Source: Bacteroidales bacterium
Lineage (GTDB): Bacteria > Bacteroidota > Bacteroidia > Bacteroidales > UBA3663
Length of the DNA: 64,000 nt
NCBI GenBank assembly: GCA_017618715.1
Contig: JAFZTS010000042.1
Coordinates: 61,697-125,696, forward strand
Reading direction: 5' to 3'
The notes under the pieces are model-generated. The model did not search any database. It saw only the letters and a list, made by a program, of their open reading frames with translations, and had not been told where the DNA came from. The first letter of the stretch is position 1, and each line of letters begins with the position of its first letter. The translations under genes were made by a program, and so were the position numbers. Shown piece by piece: positions 16,672 through 26,272 of the stretch.

Positions 16672-19467
16672 ATGAAGACCAGATTCCGTTCTTCAACACA
16701 TCAGTTCCTGTTTATCATTTGTTGCTTGTTGTTTGTCTCTTTCTGCCTTCCCATCAAAGCACAAGACCAGCACACTCGCCGCGAAATAAAGCGTATTGCT
16801 GCCCGTAAGGGTGGCAAGACCATCACGTTGAACCTCATGGATAACAATGATCGGGAGCCCCTTATCATGGCCAACTGCCAACTGAAGCCCTTGGGTGCAT
16901 ACGCAGCCACCAACCTGGAGGGCATTGCCACGCTCGACAATATCCCCGATGGCGAGTGGACCATCGAAGTGACCTACGTGGGCTATGAGACGCTGACCCG
17001 CAAAATCGTCATGCAGGGCGAGAACGTGAGTCTGACGCTCAGCATGAAGCCACTGACCTTGGAACTCCACGACGTAGAAGTTGTGGCAAAGCAGAGCGCC
17101 AGTGGCGAAGCCACCGCCTCGGTCATCGGTCGTCAGGCCATCGACCACATCCAGGCATTCAGTCTCGACGACATCATGCAGCTCATTCCCGGTGCCGACA
17201 TGAAGGTAACCAACCTCACCTCGCAGTCGAATGTCCAGATACGCACGCTCGTCAACGACAACACCAACGCCTTTGGTGCCAGCATCGTTGTCGATGGTGT
17301 GCCCATGTCGAACAACGGCGCGATGACGCAGGGCGGATTCAGCAGTACGGCATTTGTCGGCACCGACACCCGACAGATCAGCGCCGACGACATCGAGTCG
17401 GTCGAAGTGGTGCGCGGTATCCCTTCAGCCGAATACGGCGACCTCACCAGCGGCCTCGTCGTGGTGCACTCGAAGGTGGGTGTCACTCCGTGGCAGGTCA
17501 AGGCGAAGGTGAATCCTTCGGGACAGAACTATTCGGTGGGTAAAGGCTTACATGTGGGCAAATGGGGAACTGTCAACTTCAACCTCGACTATGCACAGGC
17601 TTGGGGTGACCCGCGTCAGAAGACCCGTTCGTTCGACCGCTATTCCGGCTCGATAGGATGGAGCGTCGATCCTTCGCGCAAATTCAACATGACCACCAAG
17701 GTGCGCTTCAACCTCGGCAAGGACTGGAACGGCAACGACCCCGATGCCATCGACGACGGCACTTTCAGCAGCGCCAAGAACCAAACCCTTTCGCTGACGC
17801 ATAACGGCAAGTTGTCGCTCGGCCTGCACTTCTCGCGCTCCCTCACCTATACCATCGGACTCAGCCTCAACACCTCCAAGTCACGACAAAGCTCGATCGT
17901 GACCAATTCGACGGGCCTTCTGCCCATCCTCACCGCACGCGAAACAGGCTACTTCAATGTGCCGTGGATGACTTCGTCGTACGCCGCAAGTGGCGGCACC
18001 ACCAGCACACCAGGCAACGTCTATGTGAAGGTAGGCAACAACTTCTTCGTCAAGGCTGGTCCCACCCGACAGAGCTTCAAGATGGGCATGGATTACCATT
18101 ACGACTGGAACAACGGCATCGGCTACTACAACGACGACGAAGCCCATCCGTTGAAGCCCAACAGTAGCGGTCGTCCGCGTTCGTTCAAGGACATCCCTGG
18201 CGTACATCAGTTCAATGCCTTTGCCGAGGACAACTTCAACTGGGACATCAACAAGGTGAACAAGCTCAAATTACAGGCAGGCCTGCGCTTCACCAGTTTC
18301 CAGATGTTCAAGGACGAGGTCACCTACGCTTTCTCTCCCCGTTTCAACGCCTCGTTCACTGCCACCCGTTGGCTTGACATCCGTGCCGGCTTCGGCCTCA
18401 ACTCCAAGACACCAGGCATGGATTACCTCTATCCCGACAAGAAATACACCGACCGCGTAGCTGCCAACTACATGCCCCAGGACAATCCCGCCGGCCAGAC
18501 CATCGTCTATCATACCAATGTCTATGAGGTGGAACGCACCAAGGGGCTCAAGAATGCCACCAACTACAAGACGGAGTTCGGCTTCGACATCAAGCTCCCC
18601 GACGACCGTAGGATGAGCATCCTGGCCTACTACGACAAGACACCTGGTGGCTTCAGCTCCGCCACCGAATACATCACCTACACGGCGAACTTCTACGACA
18701 CCTCGGCCGGTCTGACGCCCGTAGCAGGAGGTGCAACGCTTATCGATTACAACAATCCCGCACGCATCGACACCGTATTTGCCACCACGGGCAAGGTGGG
18801 CAACAACAGCGTTTCGGTCAACAAGGGCATCGAACTGGACTGGGACCTCGGGAAAATCAAACCCCTCCAGACCAGCGTCTATCTCACAGGTGCCTACATG
18901 GAGTCGAAGCGATGGTCGAAGGACATGAACGCCCAGAATCCCACCAGCTATCCCGCCCATTATTCGCTGGCCAACACCGTGCCCTTCAAGATTGTCTATC
19001 CTTCGGAGATGAATTCGACCACCTACCGCAAGTTCAGCACCACGCTGCGTCTGGTGACACACATCCCCGCACTCAAGATGGTCGCATCGCTGGCCGGACA
19101 AGCCATCTTCTACAACTACTACCACAGCGAGGTGCCCGCCATGGATCCCATTGCATGGATCGACACCGACCTCAGCTATCACGAGATAACCTCCGCCATG
19201 CTGGCCGACGACAGCTACACCATCAAGGGCGTAGCGCTCAAGAACCAGCGCAAGAGCGGCACCGAGAACGAACCCACCAAGTCGCCCGTCACCTGGCTCG
19301 TGTCAGGCCGTCTGACCAAGGAACTCGGTCGAATAGGCGGCTTCTCGTTCTATGCCAACAACCTGCTCTACCACGAGCCCTGGAAATCGACCTCCAAGTC
19401 CAACACGCTCACCCAGCAGAACTCGGGCTCCTTCAGTTTCGGCGTCGAAATATATTTTAATCTCTAA
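16672..19467 (+). CDS. TonB-dependent receptor with N-terminal CarboxypepD_reg-like domain
   Basis: 931 residues from the ATG at 16672. A signal peptide (ending LPIKAQ) is followed by a carboxypeptidase-regulatory-like beta-sandwich at about residues 45-125 (KTITLNLMDNNDREPLIMAN, then GEWTIEVTYVGYETLTRK). A plug domain follows (IDHIQAFSLDDIMQLIPGAD; VEVVRGIPSAEYGDLTSGLV), then a large barrel ending FSFGVEIYFNL. It heads a rightward cluster with a DUF4876 lipoprotein, a DUF6850 barrel, a metzincin and an S46 peptidase. That context points to recognition and uptake of peptides or a protein-bound nutrient rather than a glycan, since no SusD partner is present. Confidence 0.88.
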   Translation: MKTRFRSSTHQFLFIICCLLFVSFCLPIKAQDQHTRREIKRIAARKGGKTITLNLMDNNDREPLIMANCQLKPLGAYAATNLEGIATLDNIPDGEWTIEVTYVGYETLTRKIVMQGENVSLTLSMKPLTLELHDVEVVAKQSASGEATASVIGRQAIDHIQAFSLDDIMQLIPGADMKVTNLTSQSNVQIRTLVNDNTNAFGASIVVDGVPMSNNGAMTQGGFSSTAFVGTDTRQISADDIESVEVVRGIPSAEYGDLTSGLVVVHSKVGVTPWQVKAKVNPSGQNYSVGKGLHVGKWGTVNFNLDYAQAWGDPRQKTRSFDRYSGSIGWSVDPSRKFNMTTKVRFNLGKDWNGNDPDAIDDGTFSSAKNQTLSLTHNGKLSLGLHFSRSLTYTIGLSLNTSKSRQSSIVTNSTGLLPILTARETGYFNVPWMTSSYAASGGTTSTPGNVYVKVGNNFFVKAGPTRQSFKMGMDYHYDWNNGIGYYNDDEAHPLKPNSSGRPRSFKDIPGVHQFNAFAEDNFNWDINKVNKLKLQAGLRFTSFQMFKDEVTYAFSPRFNASFTATRWLDIRAGFGLNSKTPGMDYLYPDKKYTDRVAANYMPQDNPAGQTIVYHTNVYEVERTKGLKNATNYKTEFGFDIKLPDDRRMSILAYYDKTPGGFSSATEYITYTANFYDTSAGLTPVAGGATLIDYNNPARIDTVFATTGKVGNNSVSVNKGIELDWDLGKIKPLQTSVYLTGAYMESKRWSKDMNAQNPTSYPAHYSLANTVPFKIVYPSEMNSTTYRKFSTTLRLVTHIPALKMVASLAGQAIFYNYYHSEVPAMDPIAWIDTDLSYHEITSAMLADDSYTIKGVALKNQRKSGTENEPTKSPVTWLVSGRLTKELGRIGGFSFYANNLLYHEPWKSTSKSNTLTQQNSGSFSFGVEIYFNL

Positions 19468-19468
19468 T

Positions 19469-19519
19469 CTAGATAATCTAGAGCATCTAGAACTTCTAGA
19501 AAATCTAGAGCCTCTAGAC
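19469..19519 (+). repeat. TCTAGA-containing short tandem repeat before the DUF4876 gene
   Basis: Units such as ATCTAGATA, ATCTAGAGC and TTCTAGAAA at about 9-bp spacing fill the gap between the TonB receptor stop and the next start. A second copy of this family is at 55227-55274, before hutH. Confidence 0.85.
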
Positions 19520-19540
19520 ACCCCAGCCCCCCCAAAAACT

Positions 19541-20755
19541 ATGAACAAGATATCATTCACCATATCAGCCGCACTGGGCATCGCCGCCGTCCTTGGCATG
19601 AGCAGTTGCCTGAGCAGAGACGATCAGACCCAGCCCATCACCGTCTATGTCACCGTCCAAGACCCTTCAGGCCTCACGGGCGTGACCGGCGGTCAGAACG
19701 TGTCACTCATCAGCACCACGGGCTACAGCTACACGGCAACGACCGACGGCAGCGGCACGGCCACCTTCACCGACGTGATTCCCGACATCTACAACATCAG
19801 CACCTCATGGAGTATCACCTCCGACCAGTACATGGCCGCCACGGGTGAAACGGTGCAGCACGGCACTTACGTCCTCTCTGGTGCCTTGGCAAGCCAGGTG
19901 CTTGTCGCCGATGCCACACGCATCACGCTCAGCACCAACTGCGCCCGCAAGCAGTCAGTGCTCCTCAGCAAGGTCTATTATGCGGGCTGCAAGGACAACA
20001 ACAACAAGAACTACCTGGCAGGACGCTTCATCGAACTGTATAACAACAGCGACGAAGAGGTCGATATCGCGGGCATGTACCTCTGCCTAATGGAAAGTGG
20101 CTCGACTCCCGCCTACGTAATCAGCACACAGACCGACTACATCTACATCAAACAGGTGTTCCAGTTCCCGAGCGAAGGCAATCATATCCTTTCGCCCGGC
20201 GAACACATCATCGTGACCAATAGTGCCGTTGACCACACAGAGAATGCTTCGGAGGATTTTGACGAAAGCGCTGCCGACTTTGAATGCAAATCAAATGCAG
20301 CAAACGCTCCCGTCAACAACCCCGCCACCCCTGCCATGATATTGGTGTGGACAGCCTTCACGGGCATCCCTAACATGAACCTCGTGCAAAGTGGTCCCTG
20401 CGGTATCGCCCTCATCGAAACCGACGAGAATCCTGCCGAATGGGAACCCGTCTATGCCGACGGCAAATCCAGTGGCACCCAGCAGCTCAAGGCACCAGCC
20501 AAGTATGTGGTCGATGGTGTGGATATCCTGCGTTACCGCACCGATGGCACTGTCGATGTCAGCACCAAGCGATTCTACGACTACATCGATGCAGGCTATA
20601 CCAACATCACCGCCGTATCGGGCTATACGGGCGAAGTGGTCTATCGTGTCGTCGAATCGACAACCGACGATGGACGCGCCGTGCTGAAGGACACCAACTA
20701 CAGTGTCGATGACTGGGCATGCACCACCGACATTGAGATAGGCGAATACAAATGA
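19541..20755 (+). CDS. DUF4876 lipoprotein
   Basis: 404 residues from the ATG at 19541. The lipoprotein signal ends LGMSSC. An Ig-like or prealbumin-like N-terminal part (ITVYVTVQDPSG, VSLISTTGYSYTATTDGSGT) precedes a lamin-tail-like region (FIELYNNSDEEVDIAGMYLC, LSPGEHIIVTNSA), as in DUF4876 proteins of Bacteroidota. In this family the gene habitually neighbours a TonB receptor and a DUF6850 barrel, as here. A surface-exposed binding role for the receptor's cargo is plausible, but not shown by the sequence. Confidence 0.8.
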   Translation: MNKISFTISAALGIAAVLGMSSCLSRDDQTQPITVYVTVQDPSGLTGVTGGQNVSLISTTGYSYTATTDGSGTATFTDVIPDIYNISTSWSITSDQYMAATGETVQHGTYVLSGALASQVLVADATRITLSTNCARKQSVLLSKVYYAGCKDNNNKNYLAGRFIELYNNSDEEVDIAGMYLCLMESGSTPAYVISTQTDYIYIKQVFQFPSEGNHILSPGEHIIVTNSAVDHTENASEDFDESAADFECKSNAANAPVNNPATPAMILVWTAFTGIPNMNLVQSGPCGIALIETDENPAEWEPVYADGKSSGTQQLKAPAKYVVDGVDILRYRTDGTVDVSTKRFYDYIDAGYTNITAVSGYTGEVVYRVVESTTDDGRAVLKDTNYSVDDWACTTDIEIGEYK

Positions 20756-20774
20756 CCTCAAAACCGAAAACCTC

Positions 20775-22379
20775 ATGACCTCAATATTCACAACCAAACT
20801 CTTTCAGCCGCAATTCCTCCCCGTATGCCGAGGGATTAGTGGGGGGCTCCTCCTGATGCTCGCCGCCGTGAGCACCACAGCACAAGCTCAGGGGAACTTG
20901 AGTTCGAAAGGCTCATACGAATACCAGGATGCCCAGGAGGTGTGGCGCAACACGGGCAATGCAGCAGGTCTGGGACTGGACTCGCTCACCGATCGCGGCC
21001 TCACCTACTTCGAGCTGTCGCAGACCAACAGCGACCATCATCTCGTGCAGGACGGCGACAAGAAGAACACCTTCCATTTCCTCTCCGAGCGTTACCAGCG
21101 CGTCAGCAGGCACATCGTGGGCTTTGGACGTTTTGAGTTCAATACCGGCCGCGACTTCAACCGGGCATGGTGCGATGTGCTTCGCAATGAGCACAGCAAC
21201 CCCTACATCTCGGGCAGCGCCATCCCGGGCAAATACGAACGTCAGCTCATCGATCTCAACGCCTGGCTCTCCACCATCCACACCGGTCCATTCACCTACG
21301 GTTTCCGTTTGGACTACAAGGTGGGCGACTACTCCCGTCTGAAGGATCCGCGTTCACGTGTGATGATGGCTCGTTATCGTGTAGCTCCTGCCATCACCTA
21401 CACCCTCGGTCGGCACAGCGTAGGTCTTGCACCCCACTATCAGCGCTACAAGGAGAAGCTCACCGGCCTCACCACCGTCCAGAGCGATGCCACGCTGATG
21501 TATTACCAGGCCACGGGTCTCGAACACGTCATTGGCACCGTGGGTGGTTACAATGCCTACAGTCGCGAATATCTGAACCATGAATTTGGCGTCGAATTCG
21601 AATACAGCTTCCGCACCGAAGCTTTCCAAAGCCTCAACGCCTTCGGCTTCGAACATGCCCGCGAATACATGTACGAACAGTATAAGGCCGAGCCCGCTTT
21701 CTGGCGCAACCAGGAGTGGCGGTTCCAATCGCAAAACCGCATCCATGGCAATACGACGCTCCATCAGCTCGATCTGACGCTGAAGTACAAGCCCGCCTTG
21801 GGCGATGAACACCGTCAGCAGAAGGTCATCGAACTCAACTCCGAGACGGGCGCATCGACCACCTATTACCAGACGCTCATCACCTACAAGAACCGCTACG
21901 AGCAGTACGAATACCTGGCCGATATGCACTATAAGCTGCTTTGGCTCGACGGCGACAAGGCCAAGGCATACGCCGGTGCTCGTGCCACCTACCAATACGA
22001 CAAGGCGCAGTACAACCTGCCCGTATCAACCCGTGAAGTAGGCGGATTGGACGCTTTGCTCGAAGGCGGTGGCGCCCTCTTCCACAAGGGCGACAAATCC
22101 CTCTGGGTGGAAGCCACGGCAAGCTATCACTTCTCCACCCGCTCGGACCTCAACCTCAACGACGCCACGGGCATCTATGCCACCAGCGTGCTGATCCCTG
22201 ACATGGGCTACTACGGTGCCAACTGCTACAAGGGCCAGCTCGAACTCACCTATCAGATGCCCGTCACCTTCAAGACCTACCGCAACATCTGGTTCATCAA
22301 ACTTAGAGGCTCCTACCTCAAGACCGACAACGATACCGACGGCTACCATGTCGCCGCCTCGCTTGGCCTATATTATTAA
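20775..22379 (+). CDS. DUF6850-family outer-membrane beta-barrel protein
   Basis: 534 residues. The signal peptide ends ASTTAQAQ-like (LLMLAAVSTTAQAQG). The body alternates polar and aromatic residues in long strands (YTLGRHSVGLAPHYQRYKE; YHFSTRSDLNLNDATGIY) and ends in an aromatic strand (HVAASLGLYY), typical of an outer-membrane barrel. It fits the DUF6850 family found with DUF4876 lipoproteins. It begins 19 bp after the DUF4876 stop. Function unknown. Confidence 0.75.
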   Translation: MTSIFTTKLFQPQFLPVCRGISGGLLLMLAAVSTTAQAQGNLSSKGSYEYQDAQEVWRNTGNAAGLGLDSLTDRGLTYFELSQTNSDHHLVQDGDKKNTFHFLSERYQRVSRHIVGFGRFEFNTGRDFNRAWCDVLRNEHSNPYISGSAIPGKYERQLIDLNAWLSTIHTGPFTYGFRLDYKVGDYSRLKDPRSRVMMARYRVAPAITYTLGRHSVGLAPHYQRYKEKLTGLTTVQSDATLMYYQATGLEHVIGTVGGYNAYSREYLNHEFGVEFEYSFRTEAFQSLNAFGFEHAREYMYEQYKAEPAFWRNQEWRFQSQNRIHGNTTLHQLDLTLKYKPALGDEHRQQKVIELNSETGASTTYYQTLITYKNRYEQYEYLADMHYKLLWLDGDKAKAYAGARATYQYDKAQYNLPVSTREVGGLDALLEGGGALFHKGDKSLWVEATASYHFSTRSDLNLNDATGIYATSVLIPDMGYYGANCYKGQLELTYQMPVTFKTYRNIWFIKLRGSYLKTDNDTDGYHVAASLGLYY

Positions 22380-22380
22380 T

Positions 22381-22412
22381 TCTGAGTATTCCGAGTACTC
22401 TGATTACTCCGA
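22381..22412 (+). repeat. TACTCCGAT-type short tandem repeat before the metzincin gene
   Basis: TGAGTATTCC, GAGTACTCT and GATTACTCC units occupy the 46-bp gap between the DUF6850 stop and the ATG at 22426, in the same orientation relative to the gene as the other copies. Confidence 0.85.
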
Positions 22413-22425
22413 CCCCCTCCTCCCC

Positions 22426-24240
22426 ATGCGCTACTCCACGCTTCTACTTCTCCTCCTCTCGCTGTTCCTCTCGGCCAAAGCCGAGCAGCTGACCGAAGTG
22501 CCCCGTGACCTGCTGGGCAAGGACTTCATCGTGGCAGCACGCGTGGAGCAAGTGAGTCGCGACTGGTGGATGGGCAAGAAACACATCTGTCCTGGGGTGC
22601 GCATGTACGACCCGCAGCTCGTCCATTTCTCGATACGCAACGACAGCCTCGTCATCACCACAGACGACACTCGATTCAAACCCGAATCCACTGTCCTTCC
22701 GATAGCCTCGATGCAAGGCGACAACTACCTCGTGGACCTTTCCCCCTATTTCCTCAAGGTGCAAAAGGGCTTGAACATCCTCTCCGGCAAAAGCCTCCCT
22801 GGCGAACTCGTCGATAGCCGAATCACCATGCTCCGAGGCGACCTCCGCCACCTCGAAGTCAAAATCGATTATACGTACTCAAACACCAGACCCCCTCTAA
22901 TCCCCCTGCATAGGGGGAAGAACCAAACCCTGACAAGCAGTCCTCCCCCTACGCAGGGGGACCGAGGGGGTATCTCAGCCCCTTACGAGATCTCAGTTCG
23001 CAAGTCCCTCCTCCTCCTTCCCGATCCCGCCATGCAACGCCGACCATCCGACAAACGCATTGGCTACAAGGACAACGAACACCCCTACATCAATCGTTTC
23101 CGTTTGGACAAGGGCACAAACATCGTCTTCCACATCGACGACAGTTTCCCCAAGCTATGGCAGGACGCCATCCGTCAGGGCATTGAGGATTGGAACCTGG
23201 CTTTCGTGACCATCGGCTATCCCGACCTTCTGAAAGGACTTACCTTTGCGGAAAGCGGCAAGAACTTCGACCCCTTCGACATCACCAGCAACACCTTCTT
23301 CCGCATCGAAAGCGAGCAGGCTAATGCCGAAGGCCGTCACTGGATAGACCCTCGCACGGGAGAAATTCTGCAGGCCGACGTGCTCTTCTATTCGAATGTC
23401 ATTGCCAAACTCAAATCCTGGCTCTTCCTCCAGACAGCCGCCTACTATCCCGAAGTTCGTCACGGGATAAGCGATAGCCTGGTGTTCCACCTCATCCGCT
23501 ACGCTGCCGCCCACGAGATAGGGCACTGTCTGGGTCTCGAACACAATTTCCGCGCCTCGTTCGCCTATCACACCGAAGACCTGCGCAATCCCGCCTTCTG
23601 CGAAACACACGGCACCACGGCCAGCATAATGGACTATGCCCGCTTCAACTACGTGGCTCAACCGGGCGACAGCGTGACCTACGTCTTCCCACCCATCCTC
23701 GGTCCCTACGACATCTACTCCATCCAGGCCGGATATGGCGACTTTGCCGACGACGAAGCCTACCACGCGTTCCTCGACAGTCACCAGGACGAGGCATGTT
23801 ACCTCTATCGCAAAGCCGGTCGTAGCGCCATTCCCGACGACCCCGACGTGCAGCCCTCCGACCTCGGCGACGATGCCCTGGCCTCGACACGCTACGGCAT
23901 AGCCAACCTCCAGTATATCTCAGCCCATATCCGCGAATGGAACCCCGACAAGGCCGACCCGTTCGATGGCATGCCCGCCACCCGCCTTGAACTGCAACGT
24001 TATTATTTCGACCTGCTGGGACATCTGCTGCCTCGTCGCAACGACCCCGAAGTGCGTTCCTTCCTCGACCTGCAACTGAGTCAAGGCTACCTCTTCCTCA
24101 AATATCCGGGCACCGACGATGAACTGGAGAAGTTGCGCGACGAGTTCATGAAAAAAATTTCATCAAGCCCACTGCCCCTTCCGAACTTGTCAAAAGTGAG
24201 GAAACCCGACCGACGACGAATCATTCATCCACACAAATAG
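22426..24240 (+). CDS. Metzincin-type zinc protease (DUF4953/DUF5117-like) with in-frame palindromic insertion
   Basis: 604 residues from the ATG at 22426, with a signal peptide (MRYSTLLLLLLSLFLSAKAE). The zinc motif HEIGHCLGLEH (His363, His367, His373) and a Met-turn SIMDYARFNYV make it a metzincin. The N-terminal part (LLGKDFIVAARVEQVSRDWW) resembles the DUF5117 region. The enzyme is shorter than the ~800-residue relatives I know of. Residues about 155-183 (PPLIPLHRGKNQ ... PPPTQGDRGG) are encoded by a G/C-rich palindromic element that is intergenic elsewhere (33775-33888). The site lies well before the catalytic domain. The next gene starts 1 bp after the stop. Confidence 0.82.
   Translation: MRYSTLLLLLLSLFLSAKAEQLTEVPRDLLGKDFIVAARVEQVSRDWWMGKKHICPGVRMYDPQLVHFSIRNDSLVITTDDTRFKPESTVLPIASMQGDNYLVDLSPYFLKVQKGLNILSGKSLPGELVDSRITMLRGDLRHLEVKIDYTYSNTRPPLIPLHRGKNQTLTSSPPPTQGDRGGISAPYEISVRKSLLLLPDPAMQRRPSDKRIGYKDNEHPYINRFRLDKGTNIVFHIDDSFPKLWQDAIRQGIEDWNLAFVTIGYPDLLKGLTFAESGKNFDPFDITSNTFFRIESEQANAEGRHWIDPRTGEILQADVLFYSNVIAKLKSWLFLQTAAYYPEVRHGISDSLVFHLIRYAAAHEIGHCLGLEHNFRASFAYHTEDLRNPAFCETHGTTASIMDYARFNYVAQPGDSVTYVFPPILGPYDIYSIQAGYGDFADDEAYHAFLDSHQDEACYLYRKAGRSAIPDDPDVQPSDLGDDALASTRYGIANLQYISAHIREWNPDKADPFDGMPATRLELQRYYFDLLGHLLPRRNDPEVRSFLDLQLSQGYLFLKYPGTDDELEKLRDEFMKKISSSPLPLPNLSKVRKPDRRRIIHPHK
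22889..22973. repeat. CCCCCTCTAATCCCCC palindromic element inside the metzincin gene
   Basis: Outer arms GACCCCCTCTAATCCCCC and GGGGGACCGAGGGGGTAT, with inner GGGGG/CCCCC pairs, form an imperfect inverted repeat of about 85 bp. A 114-bp relative lies between the fructokinase and transporter genes. Here it is translated through without a stop. Confidence 0.85.
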
Positions 24241-24241
24241 C

Positions 24242-26272
24242 ATGAAGAAACCGACATCCATCATATTGTTGTTATTCATTTGCTGTAGCGCTTTTTCACA
24301 GGTCTCAACAGGTCTGTGGTTCCCGCATCAGGCTGTGTCCGACGAGGTCTATCAGTTGTTGCGGAAGGACGGCATCAAGATGAGCCGCGAGCAGATCTAC
24401 TCCACCGACCAGCCCAGCCTTTCCACCTCCATCCTCTCGCTGAGCCAGGAGGGTGGACTCGCCTCTCCTTTCGCCACCGCCTCGTTCATCTCCGCCGACG
24501 GTCTCATCATCACCAACTACCACTGCGTAAGCCGATACATCAAGGACATATCGACACCCGAGAACGACTACGTCAAGTATGGATGCTGGGCCGAAAGGCG
24601 TGAGCAGGAAGCTCCGCTCCACAACCTGCAGGTCAACCAGCTCATTTCCTGCGAAGACATCACCGCCCAGCTGGCCGAAGGCCTCGACGAACTGTCGGGC
24701 AAGGTGCGCACCGACTCCCTCGCCGAACGTGCCGCCCGTTTCGCAAAGGCCGCCAAGAACACCGGCAGCGAAGGCACACGCGTCTATGCGATGATGGGTG
24801 GACAGCAATACATCGTTGCACGTTACAGGATGTTCCACGACGTGCGCATCGTAGCCAGCCCTCCCGTCTCGCTCGCCATGGCAGGAGGCGACGAGGCCAA
24901 CTGGCAATGGCCCCGCTATGCCTGCGACTTCGCCATCCTTCGCGTCTATGCCAACAAGGCAGGGCTCTCGACCACATACAAGCCGACCAACATCCCCTAT
25001 CGTCCCACCTCCTATCTGAAGATCGCCAAAAAATCTCCCAAACGGGGCGACTTCGTCATGGTGGCCGGCTTCCCCTCGCAGACGCGCAAGCACATCCCGT
25101 GGTTTGCCGTCGATAAGATTGTGAACTCCGACACCCGCTTCCGCATGGAGGTCACTAAGGCCAAGATGGACTATTTGAAGACCTGTCAGGACAAAGCTAC
25201 GGGCGAAAAGAAGTCCGCCTACGGAGTGCGCATCAGCAGCATCAACAACACCTACACCCGTTCACGCGGCGAGATCAACGGCACACGGGAAGGCAAACTT
25301 GTGGAACGCCGCCGACAGGAGGACGAGGCACTGCAGGCTTGGATCAACGCATCGCCTGAACGTCAGCAGGAATATGGGGCCACGCTCATCGACGAAATGC
25401 ACGACAACTACCGCCAGCTCACCCGCTTCAACCATGCCGAAGAGGTGTTCAACCAGGTGGTGAGCAGCGGTGCATCCATCCTGCCTTTCGCCGGCAAGTT
25501 CGAGAAACTCCTCAACATCGACCGCGCCAAACGTCAGAACCGTGACAAGGCCATGGAGAACGAGATGAAGGAGATACACCGCATCGCCGACGACTTCTTC
25601 CGACAGTTCGACCGCGAAGAGGACTGCGGCATGATGAAGACACTCCTGCCCTATTACATCAAGGAGATGGATCCCGAATACCTTGAGGACATCTTCAAGC
25701 AGCCCTACGACATGGACCGCCTCTATGCCCAGTCCCTGCTCACCGACCAGGCCAAGGTCAACGCCTTCCTCGACAATGCCGTCGAACAGGGCACCCAGGC
25801 CTTGCAGCAGGACACGCTCTACAACCTCTGCCTCGCCTTCTACCGCAACCGCGTGGCACGCATCAGCCGCGACCGCACCCCCTACGCACGTCGCCAGACC
25901 GAGCTCTACAGCACCTACATGCGCGCCTACAGTGACATGCAGCAGGATAAGGTGAAGGAATATGATGCCAACAAGACCATGCGCCTCTCCCCGGGCAAGA
26001 TCAAGGACTACAGCAAACAGAATGGCGTGCCCGTTCCCTGCTGTCTCCTCGCCAACGCCGAGACCGCATCGGGCAATTCGGGCAGTCCCGTCGTCAACGC
26101 CAAGGGCGAACTCGTCGGCCTCAACTTCGACCGCGAAGAGTCAGGCCTCGCCTCCATCTACCGCACCGATCCCGCCCTCATGCGCAACATCTTCGTCGAT
26201 ATCCAGTATGTCCTCTGGGTCCTCAAGAACAAGTCCCACTCGCAATACGTCCTCACCGAGCTAGAACATTGA
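24242..26272 (+). CDS. S46-family dipeptidyl-peptidase, DPP11-like
   Basis: 676 residues. Signal peptide (MKKPTSIILLLFICCSAFS), then a split chymotrypsin-fold catalytic domain with His94 (TNYHCV), likely Asp229 (CDFAILRVYANK) and Ser613 (SGNSGSPVVNAKGELVGLNF), flanking the helical domain of S46 enzymes. These are periplasmic and remove dipeptides from peptide N-termini. The residue 18 positions after the catalytic Ser is Arg631. In characterised enzymes, Arg at this place goes with acidic P1 preference (DPP11) and Gly with hydrophobic (DPP7). Its start follows the metzincin stop by 1 bp, so protease and dipeptidase are probably made together to degrade imported protein. Confidence 0.9.
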   Translation: MKKPTSIILLLFICCSAFSQVSTGLWFPHQAVSDEVYQLLRKDGIKMSREQIYSTDQPSLSTSILSLSQEGGLASPFATASFISADGLIITNYHCVSRYIKDISTPENDYVKYGCWAERREQEAPLHNLQVNQLISCEDITAQLAEGLDELSGKVRTDSLAERAARFAKAAKNTGSEGTRVYAMMGGQQYIVARYRMFHDVRIVASPPVSLAMAGGDEANWQWPRYACDFAILRVYANKAGLSTTYKPTNIPYRPTSYLKIAKKSPKRGDFVMVAGFPSQTRKHIPWFAVDKIVNSDTRFRMEVTKAKMDYLKTCQDKATGEKKSAYGVRISSINNTYTRSRGEINGTREGKLVERRRQEDEALQAWINASPERQQEYGATLIDEMHDNYRQLTRFNHAEEVFNQVVSSGASILPFAGKFEKLLNIDRAKRQNRDKAMENEMKEIHRIADDFFRQFDREEDCGMMKTLLPYYIKEMDPEYLEDIFKQPYDMDRLYAQSLLTDQAKVNAFLDNAVEQGTQALQQDTLYNLCLAFYRNRVARISRDRTPYARRQTELYSTYMRAYSDMQQDKVKEYDANKTMRLSPGKIKDYSKQNGVPVPCCLLANAETASGNSGSPVVNAKGELVGLNFDREESGLASIYRTDPALMRNIFVDIQYVLWVLKNKSHSQYVLTELEH

